A stretch of DNA of 53,689 nucleotides, taken from assembly GCA_023450745.1 (NCBI GenBank), contig JAEXGR010000008.1:1-53689 (forward strand). The letters run 5' to 3'. The DNA is from Synergistota bacterium. GTDB taxonomy: Bacteria > Synergistota > Synergistia > Synergistales > Synergistaceae. Below, one piece after another: positions 40,990-50,152 of this stretch; the stretch's first letter is position 1; each line of letters starts with the position of its first letter. Under the pieces are notes generated by a model, which worked only from the letters and a program-made list of their open reading frames with translations, was not told where the DNA came from and made no database searches. The position numbers and the translations under genes are program-made.

Positions 40990-42354
40990 ATGGAACAGCT
41001 CACGCAACTGGTAACAGAAATCAACAGCTTTATCTGGGGATTGTGGTGCCTTATCCCGCTTCTCTGCGGTACGGGGCTTTACTTCACGATCCGGCTCAAG
41101 TTCGTCCAGATCAGAAAGTTCCCCGAGGCCTTCAAGGCGGTCTTCGGCGGCATCAACCTCTTCGGCAAACGCGCCGGCAAGGACGGCATGAGTTCGTTCC
41201 AGGCGCTCACCACGGCGATCGCGGGACAGGTGGGAACGGGAAACCTCGCGGGGGCGGCGACGGCCATCGCGATGGGCGGCCCCGGCGCGATCTTCTGGAT
41301 GTGGGTCGCGGCCTTCCTCGGAATGGCGACGATCTTTGCCGAGGCGACGCTCGCGCAGGTCTTCAAGCATAAAGAACCCGACGGCAGAGTGGTCGGCGGC
41401 CCCGCCTTCTACATTATGAACGGGCTGCATTGCAAGCCCCTCGCGGTCTTCTTCTCCGTATCGCTCATCATCGCGCTGGGCTTCATCGGCAACGCGGTGC
41501 AGACAAACTCTATCGCGGACGCCTGCAACGTCGCCTTCGGCTGGAATAAGCTTTATGTAGGCGTCTTCCTCGCCGCGCTGGGCGGATATGTCTTCTTCGG
41601 CGGCATCGGACGCATCGCGGCGATCACAGAAAAGCTCGTCCCCGTAATGGCGGCGATGTACCTCATCGGCGGCGCGATCATTCTTATAATGAACATCACA
41701 GAGATCCCGCACGCCTTCTGGATGATATTCAAAGGCGCCTTCAACCCCGCGGCGGCGACGGGCGGCCTCATCGGCGTCTCGATCAAGCAGGCGGTACGCT
41801 ACGGCGTGGCGCGCGGCCTCTTCTCCAACGAGGCCGGTATGGGCTCCACGCCTCACGCGCACGCGGTGGCTAAGGTCAACCACCCCTGCGAGCAGGGCTA
41901 CGCGGCCATCATCAGCGTGTTCATCGACACCTTCTGCGTCCTTAACATGACGGCATTCGTCATCTTCGTAACGGGAGCGATCGACGGACATACCAGCGGC
42001 ATCGCGCTTACGCAGAAGGCTTTCAGCCTCGGCCTCGGGCAGCTCGGCGTGCCGTTTGTGGCGCTCTGCCTCTTCTTCTTCGCCTTCTCCACGGTCATCG
42101 GCTGGTATTTCTACGGCGAACAGAACATCATCTTCCTCTGCGGCGAAAAAGGACTTCTGCCCTATCGCCTCATCGTCATAGTCTTCCTGGTGCTCGGCTC
42201 GGTGCTCCAACTCGACCTCGCCTGGCAGCTCGCGGACTTCTTCAACGGGATCATGGTCTTCCCGAACCTCGTCGCGCTGCTCGGCCTGGCCTCGATAGTC
42301 TCAAAGCAGCTCAGTGAATACGAGAAAGACGGACGGCTTAAGGCGGCCAAATAA
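40990..42354 (+). CDS. Alanine/glycine:cation symporter (AGCS family)
   Basis: Sodium-coupled amino-acid carrier, 454 residues with about 11 membrane helices. The signature is GQVGTGNLAGAATAIAMGGPGAIFWMW, given here in part as GTGNLAGAATAIAMGGPGA, followed by FAEATLAQVFK; a second conserved stretch is SNEAGMGSTPHAHAVA. The ATG at 40990 has GGAGG upstream; the in-frame extension from 40894 covers the leader hairpins and is not coding. It imports alanine or glycine with Na+ (or H+). A 20-bp bidirectional terminator follows. Confidence 0.95.
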   Translation: MEQLTQLVTEINSFIWGLWCLIPLLCGTGLYFTIRLKFVQIRKFPEAFKAVFGGINLFGKRAGKDGMSSFQALTTAIAGQVGTGNLAGAATAIAMGGPGAIFWMWVAAFLGMATIFAEATLAQVFKHKEPDGRVVGGPAFYIMNGLHCKPLAVFFSVSLIIALGFIGNAVQTNSIADACNVAFGWNKLYVGVFLAALGGYVFFGGIGRIAAITEKLVPVMAAMYLIGGAIILIMNITEIPHAFWMIFKGAFNPAAATGGLIGVSIKQAVRYGVARGLFSNEAGMGSTPHAHAVAKVNHPCEQGYAAIISVFIDTFCVLNMTAFVIFVTGAIDGHTSGIALTQKAFSLGLGQLGVPFVALCLFFFAFSTVIGWYFYGEQNIIFLCGEKGLLPYRLIVIVFLVLGSVLQLDLAWQLADFFNGIMVFPNLVALLGLASIVSKQLSEYEKDGRLKAAK

Positions 42355-42365
42355 GGTCAAAATCC

Positions 42366-42406
42366 AAAATAATGGCGGGCCGCTTCAAGCGGCCCGCCAT
42401 TATTTT
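42366..42406. terminator. Bidirectional terminator between convergent genes
   Basis: Perfect 20-bp arms (42366-42385 and 42387-42406) around a single C, GC-rich in the core, with A-run and T-run outer ends (AAAATAATGG ... CCATTATTTT) so it works on both strands. Confidence 0.93.
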
Positions 42407-42438
42407 GCGTAAAAATCCGTGAACGAGCGCACCGTCTC

Positions 42439-43791
42439 CTAGCAGAACAGCCAGGCGAAGGGCGCGAGCAGGAAGACGCTGAGCACCGCTCTGATGAAGT
42501 AGATGCCGGTCAGCTTCCAGAAGCCGAGCGGTATCGACGACTGGAGGATGAGGACGCCGACTTCGGTCATGTAGATGAGCCCGGTGCCGGAGATACAGGC
42601 GCACATGAACTTCGCGGCGACCGCCGTGCGCCCCGAACCGACTACCGCGGCGAGGAACTGGTCGGCGTAGGCGAGCAGAAAGGCTGGCGCGACCTCTTTG
42701 GCTTCCGGTATCCTCATCAGCTCAAGCCCCCAGGCAAAGGGCGCGGAGAGGATCTGGAAGACCGGCGTGTTGTTGGCTATGATGAGGACGACCGTTCCCC
42801 AGGCGACGACGAGCGGCATCGTGCTGACGACGAGCGAAATAAAGGTCTTGACGCCCGAATCGACCGTCATCGCCGTCGTCTGTTTCGCGGCGCGCTCCAC
42901 GGCAAGCTTGAGGCCCCATTCGCCGAGCGTGTATCCCTGCGGGATGTCGTCGCCGATCCGCTGCTTGCCGGCCTTGCCGGAGAAGGTGTCGGGCATCGAG
43001 GAGAGCGGCCAGACGCGCGGCATGATGAGCGCCAGGATGAACGTCACCGCATAGACGGCGGCCATGATCTGGAAGTACATATTCGGCAGGCCGACGAAGT
43101 CCGCCATGACATAGATGTAGGCGATGCTGATGACCGAGAAGGCCGTGGTGATGATCGAAGCCTCGCGGTCCGAGTAGTACCCCTGATCGTGCACCTTGGT
43201 GGTGATAACGACGGCGACCGAGCAGCTGCCGACCCAGGAGGCGAGGCAGTCGACGGCGGAACGTCCAGGAAGCTTGAAGAGCGGCCCCATGACGGGACGC
43301 GCGTAGGTGCCGACGTATTCCATCAGGCCGTAGTCGGTCAGCAGCGGCACGACGCCGGCGAGGACGATGAAGATGATGAGCAGCGCGGGGGCGAGGATGA
43401 TCGCCGGCGTGCCGCCGTTATCCATGTTCCAGACGACCTCGGGGCCGAGTTTGAAGAAGATCACGATATAGAGCGCCGCGCCGAGAAGGCGCGAGACAAG
43501 CCAGAAGGGCCTGACGATGAGCAGCTCGCCCCAGAAGGGGTCCTTCGCGATCTTCTCCGGCTTGCGGAGCGTGGCCCACAGCGAGGCCAGCGCCGCGATG
43601 ACGACGAGCGTCATTGCGGTTCCCGGCAGCCACGGCTTCAGTATCGCCTTTCCCCAGTCGATCGCAATGCCAAGAATGGTATTGAGACTGCCCTTCATCG
43701 GGATGGGCAAAAGAAAGACTAAGGCGCCGATAAGCGACGGTATTAAAAAATGCATAACCTGTGCAGATGTGTACTGAGGTTTTTCAGCCAT
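42439..43791 (-). CDS. YjiH-family membrane protein (nucleoside-recognition/Gate domain)
   Basis: 450-residue integral membrane protein, about 10-11 helices. It starts with HFLIPSLIGALVFLLPIPMKG, typical of YjiH, and has Gate-domain-like halves around VPLLTDYGLMEYVGTYARPVMGPLFKLPGRSAVDCLASWVGS (in outline) and the C-terminal LLAYADQFLAAVVGSGRTAVAAKF. The family's transported substrate is not established. AAAGGGTG precedes the start. It lies about 100 bp after the FAD-linked oxidase gene on the same strand and could supply or export its substrate, which is inference. Confidence 0.88.
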   Translation of the reverse strand: MAEKPQYTSAQVMHFLIPSLIGALVFLLPIPMKGSLNTILGIAIDWGKAILKPWLPGTAMTLVVIAALASLWATLRKPEKIAKDPFWGELLIVRPFWLVSRLLGAALYIVIFFKLGPEVVWNMDNGGTPAIILAPALLIIFIVLAGVVPLLTDYGLMEYVGTYARPVMGPLFKLPGRSAVDCLASWVGSCSVAVVITTKVHDQGYYSDREASIITTAFSVISIAYIYVMADFVGLPNMYFQIMAAVYAVTFILALIMPRVWPLSSMPDTFSGKAGKQRIGDDIPQGYTLGEWGLKLAVERAAKQTTAMTVDSGVKTFISLVVSTMPLVVAWGTVVLIIANNTPVFQILSAPFAWGLELMRIPEAKEVAPAFLLAYADQFLAAVVGSGRTAVAAKFMCACISGTGLIYMTEVGVLILQSSIPLGFWKLTGIYFIRAVLSVFLLAPFAWLFC

Positions 43792-43892
43792 TTTTACTAC
43801 ACCCTTTCTTGATATTATTTAAAAAAATTATCTTCAAGCAGCCCGCCGCCACCGCCCCCCTTTCCGCGGCCCGCCGCTTCCGCCGGTCTGTA

Positions 43893-45311
43893 TCAATCGA
43901 AAATCTTGCCCGGGTTCATTATATTATGAGGGTCGAGCGCGAGCTTGATCCTCTTCATCAGCGCCAGGTTGTCCGGCGGGCAGAGCGCGGCGAAATAGCC
44001 CTTGCGTTTGCTGCCGATGCCGTGCTCGCCGCTGATGACGCCGCCCAGCGAATCGGTGAGGCGGAAGATCTCCCACTCGATTTCAGTCTCCACGCGCTCC
44101 CACTCTTCAAGCGTCATCTCCGCCGGCTTCAAGATCGTCGGGTGGAGATTGCCGTCCCCCGCATGGCCGAAGTTTGCGATCGGCACGCCGTATTTCTCTT
44201 CTATCTCACGCAGGCCGCGCGCGGCCGCGGGAATCGCGGCGATCGGCACGACGATGTCCTCGTCCGCCTGCACGGGGTCGGTCACGCGCAGCGCCTCGTC
44301 GATGTTGCGGCGCACGGACCAAATGCGCTCGCGCGTAGTGCGCGTATCGGCGACATATATCTCCGCCGCCCCCTCCGCCGAGAGGATCTCGCCCGCGCGT
44401 TCGATATCCATATCGAGCGATTCCTGATTGCTGCCGTCGACCTCGACGAGCAGCACCGCCTCCACACCCTCCATCGGCAGCTCCTCGTTGAGAAAACCGC
44501 AGGCCTTGCGGTAACAGTAGGCGTCGATATATTCGATCGAGGAGGGGACGAGCCCGCCGTGCGCCATCATCTTCGGCACGGCCCTGATCGCCGTCCCGGT
44601 GTCGGGGAAGAGGGCGAGCAGCGCGGCGCGGTTTTGCATCAGCGGCTGGAGGCGGAGGATGACCTTCGTCACATAGCCGAGCGTGCCCTCCGAGCCGACA
44701 AAGAGCTCCTTCAGGCTGTAGCCGGAGACGTCCTTCATCAGCTTGCCGCCGAGCGTCAAGATCTCGCCGGTCGGCAGCACCACCTCGAGCCCCAGCACAT
44801 AACGCATCGTCACGCCGTACTTTACGGCGTTGCCGCCGCCGGCGTTTTCCGCGATATTGCCGCCGATATGGCAGGAGAGGACGCTCATCGGATAACCGGT
44901 GTAGGCGAGCCCCTTTTCGGCGGCCGCGGCGTTTATCTCGCTGGTGATGACGCCGGGCTCCGTGACGGCGACAAGGTTCTCCGCGTCGATTTCGATTATA
45001 TGGTTGAGCCTTTCGTCGGAGACGACGATGCCGCCGTAGATGGGAAGCGCGCCGCCGGAAAGCCCCGTGCCGCCGCCGCGCGGCGTGACGGGAATCCGAT
45101 GCCGGCAGGCGAGTTTTAAGATTTCGGATACCTCGCGCGCCGAGGCCGGGGCGACGACGGCGTCGGGCAGATACCGCTCGCCGGCGCGCAGCGTCGTCGT
45201 TTCGTCGCGCGAGCAGGCCTCCCGCTTTTCTTCCGTCGTCCAAAGATGGGCGACGCCTACAATATCCGCCAGCGCCGCAAGTATCTCATCAGTTATAATG
45301 CCGTATTCCAT
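43893..45311 (-). CDS. FAD-linked oxidase, glycolate/D-lactate dehydrogenase type (GlcD-like)
   Basis: Flavoenzyme of the PCMH/vanillyl-alcohol oxidase family, 472 residues. The FAD-binding domain (about 35-215) has VVAPASAREVSEILKLA, VTPRGGGTGLSGGALPIYGG and the NIAENAGGGNAVKYGVTMRYVLGLE region. The C-terminal cap domain has IANFGHAGDGNLHPTI and SGEHGIGSKRKGY, conserved in GlcD and D-2-hydroxyacid dehydrogenases. It oxidises a 2-hydroxy acid to a 2-oxo acid; the electron acceptor is unknown as no GlcE/F or EtfAB genes are adjacent. It is divergent from the TauE/SafE gene across an AT-rich spacer. Confidence 0.93.
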   Translation of the reverse strand: MEYGIITDEILAALADIVGVAHLWTTEEKREACSRDETTTLRAGERYLPDAVVAPASAREVSEILKLACRHRIPVTPRGGGTGLSGGALPIYGGIVVSDERLNHIIEIDAENLVAVTEPGVITSEINAAAAEKGLAYTGYPMSVLSCHIGGNIAENAGGGNAVKYGVTMRYVLGLEVVLPTGEILTLGGKLMKDVSGYSLKELFVGSEGTLGYVTKVILRLQPLMQNRAALLALFPDTGTAIRAVPKMMAHGGLVPSSIEYIDAYCYRKACGFLNEELPMEGVEAVLLVEVDGSNQESLDMDIERAGEILSAEGAAEIYVADTRTTRERIWSVRRNIDEALRVTDPVQADEDIVVPIAAIPAAARGLREIEEKYGVPIANFGHAGDGNLHPTILKPAEMTLEEWERVETEIEWEIFRLTDSLGGVISGEHGIGSKRKGYFAALCPPDNLALMKRIKLALDPHNIMNPGKIFD

Positions 45312-45418
45312 GGTACAGCGCCTCTCTTCCCACCCAAATATTTAAAGGCGGTATATTTTTATAACGTTATATTATAATATAATATGCGATATTTGACTTT
45401 ATTTTAAGGAGAACCTTT
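45312..45418. promoter_or_regulatory. AT-rich divergent promoter region
   Basis: Contains palindromes ATAACGTTAT and TATATTATAATATA around 45360-45385. TTGACT near 45394 is too close to the start for a normal -35. It serves the GlcD-like gene leftward and the permease gene rightward; no regulator gene adjoins it. Confidence 0.4.
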
Positions 45419-46198
45419 ATGGCCGCCGGTTTTGAAATCTCAGCTCTGTCATTGATTCTTGTCTGTCTTTTGGTCTTTCTCGCGGGATTTGTCGACGCCT
45501 CGGCGGGCGGCGGCGGGATCATCTCGCTGCCGGCCTACATCTTCACGGGGATGCCCGCGCACTTCGCGCTCGGCTGCAACAAGTTCTCGAGCTCCTGCGG
45601 CACCACCCTCGCGGTCTTCAAATTCTGGCGGGGCGGCGCGGTCAACATCCGCGCGGCGGCGCTCGCGGCGGCCGGCTCCTTCATCGGCTCCGCCGTCGGC
45701 GCGAAGACGGCGCTGGCGCTCAGCGATCAGACGCTCAAAACGATGCTCCTCGTCATCCTGCCCTGCGCGGCGGTGATCATCTTTCTCAAGAGAAACCTCG
45801 GCGACTGCGACCGCTCCGCCGAAGTGGACCGCGGCCGCGCCGCGGCACTCGCCTTTCTGATCGGGCTGCTGATCGGCGGGTATGACGGGCTCTTCGGGCC
45901 GGGGACGGGCACCTTCGCGATCATCGCATTCTCGGTCCTGATGAAATTCGACCTCAAGACGGCCTCGGGAAACGCGAAGATCCTGAACCTCGCCTCCAAC
46001 TACGCCTCGCTGATGACCTTCGCCTTCGCGGGGACGATCCTGTACGGCGTCGCAGTCCCCGCGGCGCTCTGCGGCATCGCCGGCAACTATCTCGGCGCGC
46101 AGTGCGCGCTGACGAAGGGCGCGCGTTTCATACGCCCGATGATGCTCACGGTGCTCGCGCTGCTGATGCTGAAGCTTTTATGGGACATTCTCGCTTAG
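45419..46198 (+). CDS. TSUP/TauE-SafE family membrane transporter
   Basis: 259 residues with about 8 membrane helices. The opening LILVCLLVFLAGFVDASAGGGGIISLPAY, with F-V-D-A-S-A-G-G-G-G, is the TauE/SafE signature, repeated in weaker form in the second half (LLIGGYDGLFGPGTGTF). Family members export sulfite, sulfoacetate or other organic anions. AAGGAG precedes the ATG. No sulfonate genes lie nearby, so substrate is open; an organic acid linked to the adjacent GlcD-like enzyme is possible. Confidence 0.92.
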   Translation: MAAGFEISALSLILVCLLVFLAGFVDASAGGGGIISLPAYIFTGMPAHFALGCNKFSSSCGTTLAVFKFWRGGAVNIRAAALAAAGSFIGSAVGAKTALALSDQTLKTMLLVILPCAAVIIFLKRNLGDCDRSAEVDRGRAAALAFLIGLLIGGYDGLFGPGTGTFAIIAFSVLMKFDLKTASGNAKILNLASNYASLMTFAFAGTILYGVAVPAALCGIAGNYLGAQCALTKGARFIRPMMLTVLALLMLKLLWDILA

Positions 46199-46212
46199 AA
46201 GGACATCGCGCG

Positions 46213-46263
46213 TCCGCCAAAAGGGTCGCGCCGCCCGGATAGCGGCGCGACCCTTTTGGCGGA
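46213..46263. terminator. Bidirectional terminator between convergent genes
   Basis: Perfect 22-bp arms (46213-46234 and 46242-46263) with a 7-base loop; AAAA and TTTT lie within the arms. Confidence 0.85.
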
Positions 46264-46277
46264 TGCGTCTTAAAATA

Positions 46278-47465
46278 TTACCGGCCGAGGCCCTCGACGG
46301 CCTCTTTTATCCTTCTCATGCCCTCTTCGATATAATCGTAGGAGCGGCAGTAGGCGAGGCGGATATGGCCGGGCATGCCGAAGACTTCGCCGGGCACGGT
46401 GGAGACGCCCGCCTCTTCGAGCAGCCAGGAGCAGAACTTGAAGCCGTCCATGCCAAGCCGCGAGATGCGCGGGAAGGCGTAAAAGGCGCCCGCGGGCGTG
46501 ACCGCCTCAAAGCCTTCAATATCGTTGAGCCATTTCACCACCATGTCGCGGCGGCGGCGGTATTCGGCGACCATCGCCGTGACGTCGCCATCCGCGTGGG
46601 CCAACGCCTCCACCACTCCCGCCTGGGCGAAGGAATTTGCGCAGGTGGTAAGGTTCTGATGGCATTTATTCACATACTGGCGCATCGCCGCGGGCGCGAT
46701 GATCCAGCCGATGCGCCAGCCGGTCATCGACCAGGTCTTGGAGGCGGCAGAGACCGTCACCGTGCGTTCTTCCATGCCGGGCAGGGAGGCGATGCTCACA
46801 TGCTCGCCGTCATAGAGGAATTTTTCGTAGCACTCGTCGGAGATCACCCAGATGTCGTTTTCGGCGGCGAAGGCCGCAATCGCCTCAAGGTCTTTCCGCG
46901 TCAACACCGCGCCGCTGGGATTGTTCGGCGAATTTATCAAAAGGGCCTTGGTTTTCGGCGAGAGGGCCTTTTTCAGCTCCTCCACCTGGAGCCGGAAGCC
47001 GTTTTCCATCTTCGTCGGCACGGGGACGAGCACGGCGTTCGCGATGGCAATCTCGTCGGCATAGGCGGAAAAATAGGGCGCGGGGACGATCACTTCATCG
47101 CCGGGCTCAAAGAGCGTAAGGAAGGTCGCCGTCAGCGCCTCCATCGCGCCGTTGGTGATCACGACGTTCCTGTCGGCGTCCACATAATCCATGCCGTTAC
47201 AGCGGCGGTATTTGTCGGCGACGGCGCAGCGGAGGTCATAGGCCCCCGCCATATCGGTATAGTGCACGTTGCCCTCTTCGAGCGCCCTGATCGTCCTCTT
47301 TTTCGCGCACTGCGGCGAATCGAAATCCGGCCGGCCGATCTCCATGTGAATAATGCTGCGTCCCTCGCGCTCCATCTCCTCGGAGCGGGTCAATATCTCG
47401 CGAATGCCGCCCGACATCTTGATCGAAGCCATGCGGCTGTTGGGAAATTTTACTCTGGTCGTCAT
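46278..47465 (-). CDS. Class I/II PLP-dependent aminotransferase (AspC-like)
   Basis: Fold-type I aminotransferase, about 395 residues from the ATG at 47465, which has GGAGG upstream; the longer frame runs into the upstream spacer. Motifs include HMEIGRPDFDSP (substrate arm), INSPNNPSGAVL with the active-site N-P, WVISDECYEKFLY with the PLP Asp and Tyr, and the PLP Lys in SAASKTWSMTGWRIGW. It resembles aspartate or aromatic aminotransferases of anaerobes. It probably performs the first step in amino-acid catabolism or the last in synthesis; substrate not defined. Confidence 0.93.
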   Translation of the reverse strand: MTTRVKFPNSRMASIKMSGGIREILTRSEEMEREGRSIIHMEIGRPDFDSPQCAKKRTIRALEEGNVHYTDMAGAYDLRCAVADKYRRCNGMDYVDADRNVVITNGAMEALTATFLTLFEPGDEVIVPAPYFSAYADEIAIANAVLVPVPTKMENGFRLQVEELKKALSPKTKALLINSPNNPSGAVLTRKDLEAIAAFAAENDIWVISDECYEKFLYDGEHVSIASLPGMEERTVTVSAASKTWSMTGWRIGWIIAPAAMRQYVNKCHQNLTTCANSFAQAGVVEALAHADGDVTAMVAEYRRRRDMVVKWLNDIEGFEAVTPAGAFYAFPRISRLGMDGFKFCSWLLEEAGVSTVPGEVFGMPGHIRLAYCRSYDYIEEGMRRIKEAVEGLGR

Positions 47466-47526
47466 CTTTATGCCTCCGTTGTCTCTTAATATTTTAAATG
47501 CGCGCCGCCAGCGCGGAGCGTTTTTA

Positions 47527-47814
47527 TTATACATCCTGGCGTCTATTTATGCGGCGGCGGCGCTTTCGCAGCGCAGCGCAAGCGGCCGGCGGTACGAAAA
47601 AGGCCGCTCCCGCAGAACAGCCGCGCAAAGGCGGCGGCTTTTTTGCGGGGGCGGCGGAGATGTCCTTGCCGTTGACGCCGCCGCCGTTTAAAAGTTTTCC
47701 TTCAAACCGATATGGCGCAAGCGCCGCGCCGAAGGAAGCGCCGCTTGCGCCAAACAGGAGCGCGGCAAGCGCGGCGGTAAGCAAAGCGCGGCGGCGGAAG
47801 GCGGCGGACGCCAT
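47527..47814 (-). CDS. Doubtful small ORF with signal-peptide-like N terminus
   Basis: 95 codons starting 1 bp after the GntR stop (TAA-A-ATG). The first 30 residues, RRRALLTAALAALLFGASG in part, look like a signal peptide, but the rest is low-complexity and reads through a two-way terminator-like structure (47597-47645). No ribosome binding site is seen. In such GC-rich DNA this may be chance or the remains of a gene. Confidence 0.25.
   Translation of the reverse strand: MASAAFRRRALLTAALAALLFGASGASFGAALAPYRFEGKLLNGGGVNGKDISAAPAKKPPPLRGCSAGAAFFVPPAACAALRKRRRRINRRQDV
47597..47645. terminator. Possible two-way terminator after the gntR gene
   Basis: Leftward: GCCGCC region pairing with GCGGCC (47607-47602) followed by five Ts. 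Rightward: AGCCGC (47619-47624) with GCGGCT (47634-47639) and six Ts. Confidence 0.5.
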
Positions 47815-47815
47815 T

Positions 47816-48481
47816 TTATCTCAGAAAATAATCCTTCATTATAAAGCCTTCGCTGTTGACGACGTGCTCATACAGACATTGGTGCAGCGCTTTCGGGTTG
47901 CGTTCTTTGAGGCATTTCAATATTATCAGATGCTGGTCGATGGAGTTCTGCGTGTCGGCAAGGGACTGCACGGAGAGGCGCTGGAAACGCTTGATCTGCA
48001 CGTGATAGGCCGTCAGTATCGCACCGATCCTTTTGTTGGTCGCGTAGTTGGCGATCGCAAAGTGGAGCTGTATATCCAAGTCCGCGACCCTGGAGAGGTC
48101 CACCAGCTCTCCCCTTTTAAAAGAACGGTTCAGCTCTTCCCAGTCGGCAGTCATCTTGACGATGTCGCCGTCAGGAATCCGGTTGGCCGCCGACAGCGCG
48201 GCGAACGGCTCCAGCAGCTTTCTTATGTCGTATATCTCGCGCACGTCCACAAGCGAGATCTCGGAGACGAAGGCCCCCTTCTTGGGAACTATCTTTATAT
48301 AGCCGTCCTGTTCGAGGACGCGCAGCGCCTCGCGTACCGGCGTGCGGCTGACGCCGATCTCCCGCGCGAGAAATGTCTCCGGAAGCGACTCTCCCATCTT
48401 CAAGCGGCAGGAGTCTATGCCCTCTTTTATCCAGTCGTAGGCTTTTATCCAGCTATTATTTTCCGGTGGATGGTCCGTCAT
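47816..48481 (-). CDS. GntR-family regulator with FCD domain
   Basis: 221-residue repressor-type protein. The winged helix (about 10-75) reads ESLPETFLAREIGVSRTPVREALRVLEQDGYIKIVPKKGAFV in outline; SRTPVREAL is the GntR signature. The C-terminal all-helical FCD domain (about 85-215) binds a small carboxylic acid, with metal-type ligands in D-x-x-H segments such as DIQLHFAIANYATN and QHLIILKCL. It is divergent from the larA-acnX-TRAP genes, and two TGTATACA sites lie in the shared spacer, so it most likely represses them until the substrate is present. Confidence 0.92.
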   Translation of the reverse strand: MTDHPPENNSWIKAYDWIKEGIDSCRLKMGESLPETFLAREIGVSRTPVREALRVLEQDGYIKIVPKKGAFVSEISLVDVREIYDIRKLLEPFAALSAANRIPDGDIVKMTADWEELNRSFKRGELVDLSRVADLDIQLHFAIANYATNKRIGAILTAYHVQIKRFQRLSVQSLADTQNSIDQHLIILKCLKERNPKALHQCLYEHVVNSEGFIMKDYFLR

Positions 48482-48767
48482 CGCGTATCCCTTCCTTAAA
48501 TTTTTACGTACCTGTATACAAGAACTATAGCGTATTTTATATTTTTGTCCATCATTTTTTTGAAAAAAAGACCGCGAATGTTCCTGCGATAGTTATATTG
48601 ACAATTCATAACGGGGGCATTATCATTCTTCCCATAGGACAGGGCGTTTTCATTGTGTATTTATCATTTGAATAGGTAAGTTTCGAGAATTTTAAATTAT
48701 TTTTGTATACAGACGGAGTACCTAAAGCACACTGATTTTTAAATTATTCACCTAGGAGGCGTTGGCG
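48482..48767. promoter_or_regulatory. Divergent control region with two GntR-type operators
   Basis: The perfect 8-bp palindrome TGTATACA occurs at 48513-48520, 32 bp before the gntR start, and at 48704-48711, 57 bp before the larA-like start. The flanks also agree (CTTGTATACAGG against TTTGTATACAGA on opposite strands). This is the layout of an autoregulated divergent operon. Confidence 0.65.
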
Positions 48768-50060
48768 ATGAAATATCGCGTTCCGTATGGGAATAGTTCG
48801 CTTGAATTTGATACGCGGGGACACAAAGTTCTTTTTTCCGGAGAGATGACGGCGCTGCCCGCGGTTAAAGACCTGCGGGAAGAGCTTTTCAAGGCGCTTG
48901 ATTCGCCAATATCGTCCGCCTCTCTGGCAAGCCTCGCAAAAGGCAAACAAAACATCGTCTTCCTCGTCGAGGACAACACGCGAGAGACCCCGCTCGACAA
49001 AATCCTCCCCATAGTCGTTGATTATCTCAACCGCGCCGGCGTTCCCGACACGGCGGTGACCTTCCTCACCGCGCCGGGAACCCACCGCGTGATGACGGAC
49101 GAAGAGGTGCGCGAAAAACTGGGAGAAGAGATCGTGCGCCGTTTCAAGGTCGTCCAGCACGACGCGACGGACAAAAGCCTCATCGCCGACCTCGGCGAGA
49201 TAGAGGTCGCGGGATACAAGCTGCCGGTGCATATCAACAAACTCGCGCTCGCGGCGGACCTGCTTATCGGCGTGGGCAATATCGTGCCGCACAGCGACGC
49301 CGGCTTCTCCGGCGGCGCGAAGATCGTACAGCCCGGCATCTGCGATTTCGTAACGACGCAGGCGACGCACCGCGCGGCGGGCTTCTGCCCCGACATCCCG
49401 CTGGGCATGGCGGAGGGCAACCCCTGCCGCGCCGGCATCGACGCGGTGGGAGAGGTAGCGAAGCTGGCCTTCATCATCAACATCGTTAAAAATTATCAGG
49501 GCGAGATCGCCGGCATTTTCTGCGGCGACTATTTTAAAGCGCATCGCGCGGGCGTCGAACTCGCAAGAAAATCCTACAGCGTGGAAATGGACGAACAGGC
49601 GGACATCGTCGTCGCCAGCTCCTCTCCCGCGGACATGGATTACTGGCAGGGCATCAAGGGCCTCACGGCGGCGTATTTCGCCGTCAAGCCGGGAGGCGCG
49701 ATCATTCTTGCCGCCCCCTGCTATGAAGGGATGGGCCATAATCACCCGCTTTACGCGCACTGGCTCGGCTCGTCGGTCGAAGAGACCGTCGGCGCGATCA
49801 AGGCCTCCTCTCCCTACGATATGGAAACGGACGTCATCTCCGCCGTCGTCGCGCTCGGCAGTCTGAGGACGCTGGCCCGCGCGAAGGTCTATCTGGTCAG
49901 CGAAGGGCTTTCGGCGGCAGAGATCGCCAACATGCGGTACGAGCGCGCCGCCAGCATCCAGGAGGCGCTGGACAGAGCGCTTTCCGAGAACCCGGCGGCC
50001 ACGGTCGGCATTCTGCCGCAGGGGGGCGTCTCCCTGCCCGTTTTAAAAAAACGCGGATAA
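48768..50060 (+). CDS. LarA-family nickel-dependent 2-hydroxyacid racemase/epimerase homologue
   Basis: About 430 residues. Lactate racemase LarA uses a nickel-pincer nucleotide bound to a Lys. The matching region is GNIVPHSDAGFSGGAKIVQPG (PH, then GGAK with the cofactor Lys) followed by TTQATH, which supplies the second His. The nucleotide-binding N-terminal domain has VFLVEDNTRETPLDKILPI, as in the family's D-x-T-R motif. LarA homologues invert lactate, malate, 2-hydroxyglutarate and other 2-hydroxy acids; the substrate here is unknown. The ATG at 48768 was chosen because AGGAGG is 9 nt upstream. The cofactor genes larB, larC and larE are not in the window. Confidence 0.88.
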   Translation: MKYRVPYGNSSLEFDTRGHKVLFSGEMTALPAVKDLREELFKALDSPISSASLASLAKGKQNIVFLVEDNTRETPLDKILPIVVDYLNRAGVPDTAVTFLTAPGTHRVMTDEEVREKLGEEIVRRFKVVQHDATDKSLIADLGEIEVAGYKLPVHINKLALAADLLIGVGNIVPHSDAGFSGGAKIVQPGICDFVTTQATHRAAGFCPDIPLGMAEGNPCRAGIDAVGEVAKLAFIINIVKNYQGEIAGIFCGDYFKAHRAGVELARKSYSVEMDEQADIVVASSSPADMDYWQGIKGLTAAYFAVKPGGAIILAAPCYEGMGHNHPLYAHWLGSSVEETVGAIKASSPYDMETDVISAVVALGSLRTLARAKVYLVSEGLSAAEIANMRYERAASIQEALDRALSENPAATVGILPQGGVSLPVLKKRG

Positions 50061-50152
50061 CCATAACCACCCGCGGGAAAAACTTATATAAGCTTATATA
50101 ACAAAGAGACTCTCGCAAAAAGAAATACAACTGTAGAGGAAGGCGGAATGAA

